Shown: positions 51,356-60,091 of the stretch, piece after piece
Layout of the letters: each line of letters begins with the position of its first letter
How positions within the stretch are numbered: the stretch's first letter is position 1
DNA from: Candidatus Poribacteria bacterium
GTDB taxonomy: Bacteria; Poribacteria; WGA-4E; WGA-3G
Direction: 5' to 3'
Assembly: GCA_021295715.1 (NCBI GenBank)
Contig: JAGWBV010000030.1
Span: forward strand, 31,204 to 95,203
Length of the DNA: 64,000 nucleotides
Translations under genes and position numbers: made by a program
The notes under the pieces: generated by a model
Databases searched by the model: none
Seen by the model: the letters and a program-made list of their open reading frames with translations, nothing else
What the model was told of the DNA's origin: nothing

Positions 51356-52003
51356 TCAATGGATGCCGCCATCCCGTAGTTCAATAATCCGCTTATTACA
51401 TTTCTCAGCGAGTGTTCGGTCGCTCGTGGAGACGAAGATAGTCATCCCCTGGAAGTTAAGCGCATCAAGAAGTGCCATCACCTCAAGTGAAAGACGCAAA
51501 TCTAAGCCTTCCGTTGGAGCATCCGCAAGTAGTAACAAAGGATTGTTGATAATTGCTCTCGCTATAGCAAGACGACGTCGCTCGTTGCCAGATATTTCTG
51601 ATGGGAGGGCATTGTGATGGTGATAGAGTCCCATCTGGTTCAGGAGTTTATCGACATTTTCCGTAATCAGCTGCGTGGGGGTCCCTATCAACCGCTGTGG
51701 CAGTGCCAAATTTTCTCGAATTGTTTTGTTTTCTAAGAACTTGAAATCTTGGAAGACGATCCCTATCTTCTGCCGAAAGTAAGGGAGACTGACTTTGTCT
51801 AACCTCGCAAGTTGTTGTCCAACGACACTCAGATCACCGCCGACTGGGTCTAAATCCGCATATAACAGCCGCGATAGTGTGGTCTTGCCAGAACCGCTTG
51901 GACCAACGAGAAATACAAATTCGCCGCGCTCCACGCGTAGGCTCACCTTCTCAAGCACGCTAAGTTCGTTATAGCTGAAACTGACCTGGTGCAACTGTAT
52001 CAT
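51356..52003 (-). CDS. ftsE: FtsE-like ABC ATPase with altered catalytic motifs
   Basis: 215 residues, normal FtsE length. Walker A is standard ('GPSGSGKTT', 34-42) and the Q-loop is present ('IVFQDFKFL'). Other motifs deviate: the signature is 'ISGNERRR' (137-144) instead of LSGGEQQR; Walker B reads 'LLLLADAPTEGLD', so the catalytic Glu is Ala162; and the H-loop reads 'VSTSDR' with Ser194 where His is expected. It can probably bind ATP but hydrolyse it poorly or not at all. It pairs with ftsX downstream, so a regulatory role in division by nucleotide binding alone is possible. GCT at the Ala162 codon was checked in the DNA. Confidence 0.85.
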   Translation of the reverse strand: MIQLHQVSFSYNELSVLEKVSLRVERGEFVFLVGPSGSGKTTLSRLLYADLDPVGGDLSVVGQQLARLDKVSLPYFRQKIGIVFQDFKFLENKTIRENLALPQRLIGTPTQLITENVDKLLNQMGLYHHHNALPSEISGNERRRLAIARAIINNPLLLLADAPTEGLDLRLSLEVMALLDALNFQGMTIFVSTSDRTLAEKCNKRIIELRDGGIH

Positions 52004-52171
52004 TTTTTATAGTTTTCGGCTCGAACCCGCAACTCGTGCTTTGCTGTCTTGTATCGGAGTCGAGTTGAGGGTTCGGGTTTTCGGTTTCCATCAGTAAGAG
52101 TAATTATCGAAGCCATCGACTTTCGACTTTTGGCGTATTGGCTATCGGCTATTTCTGCCGACTGCCGATGG

Positions 52172-54457
52172 CTATTTTCTATAGTCACAATTTGCTGTGT
52201 GACAGATGAGACGCTTAGTTCCGGCTTCGCTATCTTTCGATTTTTCCGTCTTTTCAATGAGAAATGGCGCGTTGCATTTCGGACAAGGCTCTGGCACAGG
52301 TTTATCCCACGTCGAGAATTCGCATTTCGGATAGTTGCTGCAGCCATAAAAGACCTTTCCACGTCGGCTACGGCGTTCACCAAGGTAGCCCTCACACTCA
52401 GTCTCTGGGCAGTCAACTCCCATTGGAATCGGCTTTGCGTTTTTACATTTTGGGTATCCACTGCACGACAAGAATTTGGCACCCGCACGGCTTACTCTCA
52501 CAACCATCGGTTTATCACACTTGTCACAGGCAATGTCGGTCGGCTCCGGTTCCGCAGTAGGTGCGTCCTCCGCAGATGTTAAACGCTTGATATTCTGACA
52601 TTCCGGATAATTGGCACAGCCGAGAAAGCGTCCATATCTGCCCCACTTGATGATCATATTGCCCCCACACTTTTCACACTTCTCGTCCGATTGCTCTTCC
52701 ATCGCCTTTCGGGCTTCGTACATCTTATCGGGAGCTTCCTGCAGTGCCGTTTGGAAGTCAGGGTAAAACTGACCTAATGTCTCTACCCACTTAATTTTTC
52801 CATCAGCGATCACATCAAGTTGATCTTCCATTTTTGCTGTGAATTCAACGTCGACGATGTTGGGAAATCCATGTTTCAGGAGTTCGTTAACAAGCCTTCC
52901 AACATCTGTAGGCGTAAGCCGGCCACGTTCTTTGGAGACGTATCCTCTGTCCTGAATTGTTGATAGAATAGAGGCGTAGGTACTCGGACGTCCGATTTCC
53001 TTCGCTTCCAGCATTTTCACAAGCGTAGCTTCACTGTAACGAGCGGGGGGTTGCGTAAAATGCTGTTTCGGTTCTAATTTACGTAAGTCAAGTGTGTCCC
53101 CTTCTTTAACGTCGGGCAAGTTGATCGCCTCTTCATCCGATTCGCGTTCATCGGTAACAGGATCATCTTTACCTTCCATATAGACGCGCCTGAATCCTTG
53201 AAATTTCATCACTGAACCGGTGGCGCGGAACAGATAAGTGCCTGCTTGGATGTCAATTGTTGTGCCGTCGAAAATAACTGGATTCATCTGACACGCTATA
53301 AACCGCATCCAAATTAGTTCATAAAGTCGGTACTGATCTTTACTCAAATATGGCTTCAAGTCTGCCGGCGTTCGCAACGGTAGGGTCGGGCGAATCGCTT
53401 CGTGTGCATCTTGCGCACCTCTTTTGCTCCGGTAATTCACCGCACGATTGGGTAAATATTCTTCACCGTATGTTTCTTTGATGTATGCGCGTGCTGCCTG
53501 AAGTGCTTCCTGAGCAACCCGTGTCGAATCGGTACGCATGTAGGTAATGAGCCCGACGGATCCTTCGCTGCCAATCTCCAGTCCTTCGTAGAGTTGTTGC
53601 GCAATGAGCATCGTCTTTTTGGCAACAAAGCGGAGTTTCCGAGACGCTTCCTGTTGTAAGGTACTCGTGATAAACGGTGGGACAGGTCTCTGTCTTCGTT
53701 CACGTTTTTGGACTTTTTCAACGAGATATTTCTGGGGCTGTGCATCCGCCGCGAGTTCTTTGGCACGCGTTTCGTCTATACGGAACCCGTAATTATTGAT
53801 TTCGCCCTTCTTTTTCCCAATTTTGTGTAACTTCGCTGGGAAGAGATGCTGAACCTTGGTCGGTGTCAATGTAGCTGTGAGTGTCCAGTATTCTTCTGAT
53901 TTAAACGCCTCTATTTCTGCTTCGCGCTCGCAAATCAGGCGTACTGCAACGGATTGAACTCTCCCAGCACTGAGACCGGGTTTAACACTACGCCACAGGA
54001 TAGGGCTAATTTGGTATCCAACGAGCCTATCCAAGACGCGACGCGCCTGTTGCGCATCAACGAGTGCCATATCAATATCGCCAGGTTTTTGGATTGCTTC
54101 TAAAATTGCGTTTTTGGTGACTTCGTTGTAGGTGATCCGGTAGATGGGCTTCTTTGTTTTCTTGAGTTCCTCAGAAAGGTGCCAACAAATAGCTTCGCCT
54201 TCCCGATCTGGATCCGCGGCAAGATAGATATTATCGACCTTACGCGCTTCGCTTTGGAGGGATTTCACGACCTTCCCTTTTCCCCGAATCAAGACGTATT
54301 TCGGAGCAAAGGCGTTCTCAATATCAACACCGAGTTCCTTTGGAGGGAGATCCCGGATATGCCCAACAGAGGATTCAACGACGTAATCCCTTCCTAAGAT
54401 CTTTTTAATAGTCTTCGCTTTCGCCGGCGATTCAACAACGACGAGTGACTTTGGCAT
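52172..54457 (-). CDS. topA: DNA topoisomerase I
   Basis: 761 residues. TOPRIM domain at the N-terminus (E9 in 'VVESPAKAKTI', 'AADPDREGEAI' with D82/D84), catalytic Y306 in 'YMRTDSTR', then four C-terminal zinc-binding modules: 'CEKC...CANYPEC', 'CDKC...CSGYPKC', 'CPETEC...CSNYPKC' and 'CPKC...CHTANC'. It relaxes negative supercoils during replication and transcription. The length and domain order are normal for type IA enzymes with several zinc ribbons. A convincing promoter was not found; AGGAATGAACC precedes the ATG. Confidence 0.97.
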   Translation of the reverse strand: MPKSLVVVESPAKAKTIKKILGRDYVVESSVGHIRDLPPKELGVDIENAFAPKYVLIRGKGKVVKSLQSEARKVDNIYLAADPDREGEAICWHLSEELKKTKKPIYRITYNEVTKNAILEAIQKPGDIDMALVDAQQARRVLDRLVGYQISPILWRSVKPGLSAGRVQSVAVRLICEREAEIEAFKSEEYWTLTATLTPTKVQHLFPAKLHKIGKKKGEINNYGFRIDETRAKELAADAQPQKYLVEKVQKRERRQRPVPPFITSTLQQEASRKLRFVAKKTMLIAQQLYEGLEIGSEGSVGLITYMRTDSTRVAQEALQAARAYIKETYGEEYLPNRAVNYRSKRGAQDAHEAIRPTLPLRTPADLKPYLSKDQYRLYELIWMRFIACQMNPVIFDGTTIDIQAGTYLFRATGSVMKFQGFRRVYMEGKDDPVTDERESDEEAINLPDVKEGDTLDLRKLEPKQHFTQPPARYSEATLVKMLEAKEIGRPSTYASILSTIQDRGYVSKERGRLTPTDVGRLVNELLKHGFPNIVDVEFTAKMEDQLDVIADGKIKWVETLGQFYPDFQTALQEAPDKMYEARKAMEEQSDEKCEKCGGNMIIKWGRYGRFLGCANYPECQNIKRLTSAEDAPTAEPEPTDIACDKCDKPMVVRVSRAGAKFLSCSGYPKCKNAKPIPMGVDCPETECEGYLGERRSRRGKVFYGCSNYPKCEFSTWDKPVPEPCPKCNAPFLIEKTEKSKDSEAGTKRLICHTANCDYRK

Positions 54458-54746
54458 GGTTCATTCCTATGTGTATGTATATTTAAATTGCTAAGGGCAC
54501 CGATATAGTATACTCGGTTTTCAATGCCGTATTAGCGTTCTCGTCAAAAGCGAAATGTGTAAGGTGTAAGATGCGGTACACTGGAGCGGATTTTTTCTGT
54601 ACCCCGCACTGAAGTCATAATTACACATCTCTATTAACGTTCATAGTTATTAACGGTTTCATGTCCCGCTCATTCGTCCATTTGCGGTAGAAGGCACAAA
54701 TTTTATTTTTGGATGGGGAAAGAAGAGAGAAGACAGGTAACATACT

Positions 54747-55520
54747 TTAGGCGGCGAAGGCAATCAAATCTATAAGCATCTGACGCATATCCGCCCGGTG
54801 AACGATCGAATCGATGAATCCATGTTCCAGCAACGATTCTGCTTTTTGGAAGTTTTCTGGGAGTTCCTCACGGAGGCTGGCAACGGCTAACGGACCCGCG
54901 AAACCGATCCGAGCCCCCGGTTCAGCAACGATTACATCGCCGAGAGACGTGTAACTGGCAGTCGCACCACCAAACGTTGGATCGGTCACAACGGAGATAT
55001 AAAAGACTCCCGATTTGGCGTACGCTGCACAAGCGGCAGCGGTTTTTGCCATCTGCATCAAGGCAAGCGTGCCTTCTTGCATCCGCATCCCACCACTCAC
55101 CGAAACAATTACTAACGGCAACTGGTTTTCAAGGGCACGTTCAATACATCGGGTAACCTTTTCACCGATAACAGAACCACATGTGCCCCCTATAAATCCG
55201 ACATCGCCAATTGCAAGAGCAGTCGGATAACCACCAATATTGGCTATGCCAGAGAGCATCTCCGATCTGAGTCCCGTTTTTGCGACATCTCTTTCGAGTT
55301 TTTGCGGGTATTCTGGGAATTCCAGCGAATCAATAGAGTAAAGATTGGCATCGTATTCCTCAAAACTGTCCGCATCTATAATGAGGTTGAGTCGCTCGTG
55401 AGCACTCATATAGTGATGGTAATCGCAGTGGGGGCAGACCTTGAGATTGTTAGTGAATGCCTCTATCACGATCTGTGCATCGCAATTTCTGCATGGAATT
55501 GTTTTTGAAGTTTCAGACAT
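54747..55520 (-). CDS. accD: Acetyl-CoA carboxylase carboxyltransferase beta subunit
   Basis: 257 residues. Zinc ribbon C10, C13, C29, C32 at the N-terminus, then the crotonase-like carboxyltransferase core with 'GGTCGSVIGEKVTRCIERA', 'VSVSGGMRMQEGTLALMQMAKT' and 'TDPTFGGATASYTSLGDV' in outline. With AccA it transfers carboxyl from biotin to acetyl-CoA, the first step of fatty-acid synthesis. It is slightly shorter than typical (280-300). No accA or folC neighbours are present, so it stands alone. Confidence 0.95.
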   Translation of the reverse strand: MSETSKTIPCRNCDAQIVIEAFTNNLKVCPHCDYHHYMSAHERLNLIIDADSFEEYDANLYSIDSLEFPEYPQKLERDVAKTGLRSEMLSGIANIGGYPTALAIGDVGFIGGTCGSVIGEKVTRCIERALENQLPLVIVSVSGGMRMQEGTLALMQMAKTAAACAAYAKSGVFYISVVTDPTFGGATASYTSLGDVIVAEPGARIGFAGPLAVASLREELPENFQKAESLLEHGFIDSIVHRADMRQMLIDLIAFAA

Positions 55521-55572
55521 TTTTTATTCACACAGCGGGGTTAAAAATCCCCTACAGAAAAAAATGGAAATA

Positions 55573-55615
55573 GGCGAGGTGTTTTGCTTGGATGTTATTC
55601 CCAGAATACCTCGCC
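55573..55615. repeat. Dispersed repeat with GGCGAGGT/ACCTCGCC arms
   Basis: GGCGAGGT (55573-55580) pairs with ACCTCGCC (55608-55615). The loop starts GTTTTGCTTGGATGTTATTC, related to the inverse of the AAGCAAAAACAC repeat. It lies between accD and a LamG gene. Confidence 0.5.
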
Positions 55616-55644
55616 CAATGAAAAAATAAGTTGCGAATTTCAGT

Positions 55645-56421
55645 TTAACGTCCCGCTTTCAGGCTGCCCCAGGTTGTAGAGAGTTTTCCAATCGCTTCAA
55701 CAGCGAGCGCATCTACGCCCTGGTCCATGAACGTATTGATCTCATCCTCACTCAGTGCACGATTCCAGAGACGGACCTCGTCAATAATTCCAGCGAAGAC
55801 GTAGTTGAGACGCTCACAATCCTGTCCAATCCGCCACGGATCATCGTTGGCTGCAAGCTTGCCGGGGACATCCCCTTCAGCTTCTTCCTTGCCATCAATG
55901 TAGATTATGCCCTTCTTGGTATCGTTGGTGAAAGCAATATGGATAAATTTCTCGGTGTCAGGCAGACCGGTCGAAATATCGTTGCGACCTGCTTCGGTTT
56001 CAAAACGGAGTTTGAAGGTGCCACCTTCACTAAACAATCCGTATTGAACCCGACCGCCGCAACCGCCATGAACCGATTTACCGACAATCTGGCGCGTACC
56101 GTTCCAATGCTCGGCGTTAACCCACGCCATAAACGTCATTTCATCCACATTTAACTTCGGAGTGCTTTCAACAGTGACAAATACGTCGCTGCCTTCACCG
56201 CCAAATTCCAACGCCTTTCCGAATTTGCCATCAACCCACGTGGGGTTGTCAATTACACCGTGATGTTCGTTTCCGCTAAGATCTTCCGCTTCGTCCCCTT
56301 TGCCTTCGTCATAAGCGTGGTAAACCACCAATCCATCCAAAAATTCTGCTGGACCGATGGACATAGCGAAGGGGGCTACCATCAAGAGTAGTGTGATGGA
56401 TAAACAAATAGATAGTTTCAT
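55645..56421 (-). CDS. Secreted LamG protein with TWG tail
   Basis: 258 residues from ATG 56421, which follows GGGAGGAAAA; the frame is open much further up but without a start context. Signal peptide about 1-22 ('LSICLSITLLLMVAPFAMS'), one LamG domain beginning 'DGLVVYHAYDEGKGDEAEDLSGNEHHG' in outline, 'GFGGEGSDVFVTVESTPKLNVDEMTFMAWVN'-like strands, and end 'FAGIIDEVRLWNRALSEDEI'. Tail 'GKLSTTWGSLKAGR'. It resembles the gene at 59017 (both share 'QIVGKSVHGGCGGRVQYGLFSEGG'-like sequence), so these two form a sub-pair. Promoter at 56696-56724, giving a leader of about 270 bases. Confidence 0.8.
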   Translation of the reverse strand: MKLSICLSITLLLMVAPFAMSIGPAEFLDGLVVYHAYDEGKGDEAEDLSGNEHHGVIDNPTWVDGKFGKALEFGGEGSDVFVTVESTPKLNVDEMTFMAWVNAEHWNGTRQIVGKSVHGGCGGRVQYGLFSEGGTFKLRFETEAGRNDISTGLPDTEKFIHIAFTNDTKKGIIYIDGKEEAEGDVPGKLAANDDPWRIGQDCERLNYVFAGIIDEVRLWNRALSEDEINTFMDQGVDALAVEAIGKLSTTWGSLKAGR

Positions 56422-56797
56422 TGTTAGATTTTCCTCCCTATTAGGTGAAGATGAGGTGTTTTCAATGAGAATAGGGGCTACAGGTTTCCTAAAAACTTGT
56501 AGATAACGTGAGTTTGATAAAAGTGTCACGTAGGGTTTCGCTACCATTATTGACACAGAAAGTGCTTGAAAAACGCCCCGTCTCTCCGCATTCTGCGATT
56601 TTTTCGGCGTATTTACCGCTCTACCTAGGGGAAACACCCAAGCAAAAACACCTACAGATTTATTTTCAAACTGGCGTTAGATAACAAGTTGGGTTATTAT
56701 AACAAACAGAGAAACACCTGTCAAGAAAAAATGTTAGGAAGAAGAAGTCGGGATTCGGAGATCCCTCCTACAGCAGGAAATAGCGGAGAGATAGACA
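56422..56797. other. Long leader and intergenic region
   Basis: Mostly the untranslated leader of the LamG gene (from about 56689). It contains GGGGAAACACCCAAGCAAAA (about 56629), a piece of the CAAAAACAC repeat, and ends at the promoter 56696-56724. No gene seen. Confidence 0.5.
56696..56724 (-). promoter_or_regulatory. Perfect-consensus promoter of LamG gene
   Basis: Minus strand: TTGACA (56724-56719), 17 bases, TATAAT (56701-56696). The nearest downstream gene is the LamG gene starting at 56421, about 270 bases away. Confidence 0.75.
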
Positions 56798-58705
56798 TCA
56801 GATGTTCAAGCCGAGTTGACTGCTCAGTTCCATCAAGCGTTTATTAATTCCGGTCTTATCAATCCGATTGCCCTCTATAAATTCTTGGTATGGCGGTAAC
56901 AGTCCGTCTGGGATCATGATCCGGGAATTCGCCTCTCGTAACGCTAACAATCCCATGAAAAGCTGCATTTCCGGCGAGTAGTCGGGTATGAAGTCATCCA
57001 ACGCCTGACGGAGTTCGGCTTCGGTGAAGGGGTCGCGCCCGTCGAGTTTTGCGATGTTACTCGCGCGTTGGACAATCAAGAACAGGTCCCGCCACGTCAA
57101 TCCATCTGTTTCTGAATCTCCGACAAGTGCCCGGAAGTTAAGTTGATCGGTGGCTTGTCCTTGACAAAATATCTTTAAAATTTCCATCCTACCTTCAGCA
57201 GTTGGGGGTAGCATGATTAATTTGGTATCGAAGATACCATATCGTCGAAAGATCTGCGGCATCAAGTCGGGACGGCATGAGGTGCCGACCCATATCACTC
57301 TCCCGTGCAAAGATGGATCGCTAATAGCGTTTATGAGGTTCTGCGGAAATGTCTGCTGTTCTTCGGGATTCATTGGGGTATACGGTGGCACTTGTTCAAT
57401 CTCATCCATAAAGACAACCGTCGGTGAAATACCGCGGATGAAATTGATAGCGGCATTAAGATTCCGTTCGTAGGTGTTTCCATTCTCATTGATATTTATT
57501 GTTATCTCGCCGACCTGATTAGCATAGCGGAGTTGGACGAGGGTCATGTTCGTCTCACCAGCGAGTACCTTTGCAGCGTAAGCCTTGCTGGTCCCTGGCG
57601 GCCCGAGTAAAAGAATGCCTCGTGGCACGCGTCGCAAGTCCCGATGTCTCATACCATTCGCTATATCCCAAATTGCCCTCATGACGTACCAACCCTCGTC
57701 AGAAGGACCCCTTTCAGTTTCCACCAGTTCAAGGACTCCGTGGCTGAAAGTCTTAATGCTCTCACGTCGGTATCTCACAAGCGGTTCACCGCCCATCTTC
57801 TGTCGTGCAGACTCTGCCTGTTTCACAACATCGTGAATGCCGAAGAGGTTCAGTCCTACTGTCTCGCGGGCGAGGGACTCTCTGTCATGCTCGTTTCCAA
57901 GGCTTGCCCGCATTTGAGACGGCGGATCTGAGATGGTATGGAGATATTCAATGAAATGGAGACGTTGATCGTAGTCTGGAAATGGAACTTCTATCAGCGG
58001 AATCTCCGGATTTACAGTGAGATTTGAATGGATATCAAATGTGTTATGAGTGAGGAGCAGAATGATATGTTTGCGTCTGCGAATTTCTAAATCGGATGCC
58101 CAATTCTGCATCTGGTTGAAAAAGCGTTGTAAAACATCGTTAGAGGCACTGCTCAACGAAGGATCGTTTGGTGCAAGTTGCTCCAGAAAATTAATAACCA
58201 AGCCAATCCGCGCTCTGTCTTGCCGTAAAAGATGGTTCAATCTCTCTTGCAATTCCTCTGAGGGGGCGGGGTCTGTCTGCATGACCGGATCTTCATGAGG
58301 TTTATCGAATGCCAAAGTGGCATTAATTCTTCGGCGTGCGACCAGCGGATCTACCTCTTGCGCATCGAGATTTGCGTCTTCAACTTCCCGAAAACGCCGA
58401 AGCGTCTGAAGCCATGTTGCTATGCTCTGGAAATGAAAAGCACCGGTTTTCTCATATTTCGGGACAACCCCCAGCATTTTTTGGGTCGCTCGCCACCGCC
58501 CAATATTAGGTAAATGAATGCCTTGTGATGTGTTATATCCCATGACGAGTTCACAACCTAAAACGTTGAGCTGCTCCATGAGATATTCATGGGTAGGCAA
58601 GTAGCCGTAGACCTCATCATATAGCAGGTCCTGGACGTTAAAGTGGAGGAGAAATTGGTGTGCAGACCCAGCATCGCAGTGTCTTTTTATCTGTTCCCAA
58701 AACAT
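56798..58705 (-). CDS. Two-part AAA ATPase, Ycf46-like, with variant Walker A
   Basis: 635 residues. Residues about 1-310 form a degenerate first ATPase-like half ('RIGLVINFLEQLAP', 'HIILLLTHN'), and 340-560 a AAA module with Walker B 'TVVFMDEIEQV' (D434, E435) and candidate arginine fingers R487/R488. Walker A reads 'GPPGTSKA' (368-375), so the Ser/Thr after the lysine that holds magnesium is Ala375, confirmed in the DNA (AAG GCT). The sensor-1 position is Ser/Cys ('GTSCRPD') rather than Asn. The arrangement recalls Ycf46-like proteins. Function unknown; a remodelling or regulatory role is possible. The ATG touches a leader-element tail. Confidence 0.78.
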   Translation of the reverse strand: MFWEQIKRHCDAGSAHQFLLHFNVQDLLYDEVYGYLPTHEYLMEQLNVLGCELVMGYNTSQGIHLPNIGRWRATQKMLGVVPKYEKTGAFHFQSIATWLQTLRRFREVEDANLDAQEVDPLVARRRINATLAFDKPHEDPVMQTDPAPSEELQERLNHLLRQDRARIGLVINFLEQLAPNDPSLSSASNDVLQRFFNQMQNWASDLEIRRRKHIILLLTHNTFDIHSNLTVNPEIPLIEVPFPDYDQRLHFIEYLHTISDPPSQMRASLGNEHDRESLARETVGLNLFGIHDVVKQAESARQKMGGEPLVRYRRESIKTFSHGVLELVETERGPSDEGWYVMRAIWDIANGMRHRDLRRVPRGILLLGPPGTSKAYAAKVLAGETNMTLVQLRYANQVGEITININENGNTYERNLNAAINFIRGISPTVVFMDEIEQVPPYTPMNPEEQQTFPQNLINAISDPSLHGRVIWVGTSCRPDLMPQIFRRYGIFDTKLIMLPPTAEGRMEILKIFCQGQATDQLNFRALVGDSETDGLTWRDLFLIVQRASNIAKLDGRDPFTEAELRQALDDFIPDYSPEMQLFMGLLALREANSRIMIPDGLLPPYQEFIEGNRIDKTGINKRLMELSSQLGLNI

Positions 58706-59016
58706 TTTTTAATTTTACCTTGCGGAGAAATGATATGATTTTGAGCCTTTGATGCCCATTTCTTAAATCCGCCTGTGTCGTTGTTGCAGGCTACCTTTGA
58801 GTTTTCAGGATTTTTGATTTTACCTTGCAGGGAAATTGAGTGGGTTTCAAATTTGATAGTTTTTTCTTAAATCTAAAAAAATACCGGATATGGGCTGGGG
58901 ATAGACCATATCCATTCCTTGTATTACATTGCAAAAACCCCTCCACTTCGTTACGGGCTAAGGAGTTTTATCATCAAAAGAGGAAGGCGCGCGTGGGAGG
59001 CGCGCCTACGATGTTT
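58706..59016. repeat. Repeat-filled spacer with leader element
   Basis: On the minus strand the tail CCGCAAGGTAAAATTAAAAA ends directly at the AAA ATPase ATG (58705). Behind it are the TAGCCTGCAACAACGACACA unit (about 58772-58796), a second degenerate tail (about 58815-58835) and the inverse of CCGTAACGAAGTGGAGGGG (about 58944-58964). A hairpin lies at 58985-59007. No gene. Confidence 0.65.
58985..59007. repeat. Hairpin repeat, AGGCGCGC/GCGCGCCT
   Basis: Perfect 8-base arms AGGCGCGC (58985-58992) and GCGCGCCT (59000-59007) with loop GTGGGAG, just 3' of the LamG gene ending at 59017. Could reinforce transcript ending, but no T-run follows. Confidence 0.55.
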
Positions 59017-59805
59017 TTAGTGAGCAGTTTTGATGCCGCCCCAAGTGGTGGCTAATTTCGCGCGAGGATCAACAGACACATCTAAGTCTTGTGCACTAAG
59101 GATTTCGTCAGCACTCAAAGCACGGTTCCAGAGAGAGACCTCGTCTATGATGCCCGCGAAAACATAATTGAGACGTTCACAATCTTGTCCGATCCGCCAC
59201 GGATCGTCGTTAGCATTCAGTTCACCCGGCACTTCACCATCCACAACGGCTTCAGCGTTGATGTAGATTGTTGCTGTTTCGCCATCGTTGGTAAAAGCAA
59301 CGTGAACCCACTCGCCTGTCGGTGGAAGATCGGTTGTGATGTCGGCTCTACCGCTTCCGGTTTCAAAACGAAGTTTGAAAACCCCACCTTCGCTGAATAG
59401 ACCGTATTGCGTTCTACCCGCACACCCACCGTGAACGGATTTACCAACAATCTGACGCGTGCCATTCCAGTGGTCGGCGTTAATCCATGCTGCAAACGAA
59501 CACTCGTTCACGTTCAAGACATCCGTGCTTTCAACAGTAACGAACACGTCGCTGCCGTCGCCACCAAACTGAAGAGCCTTTCCACTGTATCCGTCTACCC
59601 AATCTGGGTTAGAAATTTCACCATCGTGTCCGTTACCGCTCGTGTCTCCAGCGAGTGTGCCTTCTCCTTCATCGTAAGAGTGATGTAGGACAAGCCCATC
59701 TGTGAGAGCTGCCGAGACGAATGGTGTGAATAGCATTGTCAGTGCTACCGAGAGAGACACAATCCCATAGAATGAGAATCTGCCAGTCAATATTGCGTTC
59801 TTCAT
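59017..59805 (-). CDS. Secreted LamG protein, divergent TWG tail
   Basis: 262 residues; GATAGGAGG precedes the ATG at 59805. Signal peptide about 1-32 ('YGIVSLSVALTMLFTPFVSA'), one LamG domain ('DGLVLHHSYDEGEGTLAGDTSGNGHDG' in outline, through 'FAGIIDEVSLWNRALSADEI'). The C-terminus 'RAKLATTWGGIKTAH' is the most divergent version of the shared tail but keeps the KLATTWG core. Closest to the LamG gene at 55645. It has a perfect-consensus promoter (59835-59863), so it is probably well expressed. Role: exported binding protein. Confidence 0.8.
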   Translation of the reverse strand: MKNAILTGRFSFYGIVSLSVALTMLFTPFVSAALTDGLVLHHSYDEGEGTLAGDTSGNGHDGEISNPDWVDGYSGKALQFGGDGSDVFVTVESTDVLNVNECSFAAWINADHWNGTRQIVGKSVHGGCAGRTQYGLFSEGGVFKLRFETGSGRADITTDLPPTGEWVHVAFTNDGETATIYINAEAVVDGEVPGELNANDDPWRIGQDCERLNYVFAGIIDEVSLWNRALSADEILSAQDLDVSVDPRAKLATTWGGIKTAH

Positions 59806-59834
59806 ATTTTGCCTCCTATCAAAAAATATAAGAC

Positions 59835-59863
59835 ATTATAACAGGTTTTCGTGATTCTGTCAA
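59835..59863 (-). promoter_or_regulatory. Perfect-consensus promoter of LamG gene
   Basis: Minus strand: TTGACA (59863-59858), 17 bases, TATAAT (59840-59835), about 30 bases ahead of the ATG at 59805. Confidence 0.8.
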
Positions 59864-59892
59864 AGGAAAAAAATTGTGTGTCCGTTTTTGTC

Positions 59893-59921
59893 TTGACGAC
59901 CGAACGAAATCCTGCTAAAGT
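59893..59921 (+). promoter_or_regulatory. Promoter toward MATE gene
   Basis: TTGACG (59893-59898), 17 bases, TAAAGT (59916-59921) with a TGC extension. It points at the MATE gene 170 bases away and is divergent from the LamG promoter. Confidence 0.55.
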
Positions 59922-59989
59922 GAAGCGTAGGCAGTTATGGCGGTGGCTCTAATTATAATTCAGATTCCTTTGGCGAACCTTCTTAAACA

Positions 59990-60091
59990 TAAGCCAAATC
60001 GCATAGCCCGTAATGAAATGGAGGGCGGATACTGACGAAGGAACGTCAAGTACCCATCTCACGTTGTTTAACCGCAAGGTAAATTAAGAAT
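59990..60091 (+). repeat. Leader element before MATE gene
   Basis: ATAGCCCGTAATGAAATGGA with GGGCGG, CAAGTACCCATCTCACG, then CCGCAAGGTAAATTAAGAAT ending directly before ATG 60092. Same type as 42550-42680 but with a shortened tail. Confidence 0.7.

Noticed and set aside
52000-52488. Open frame of 162 codons at the topA 3' end
   Set aside because: Same strand but wrong frame through the topA zinc ribbons; Cys/Arg-rich content is a by-product of those codons.
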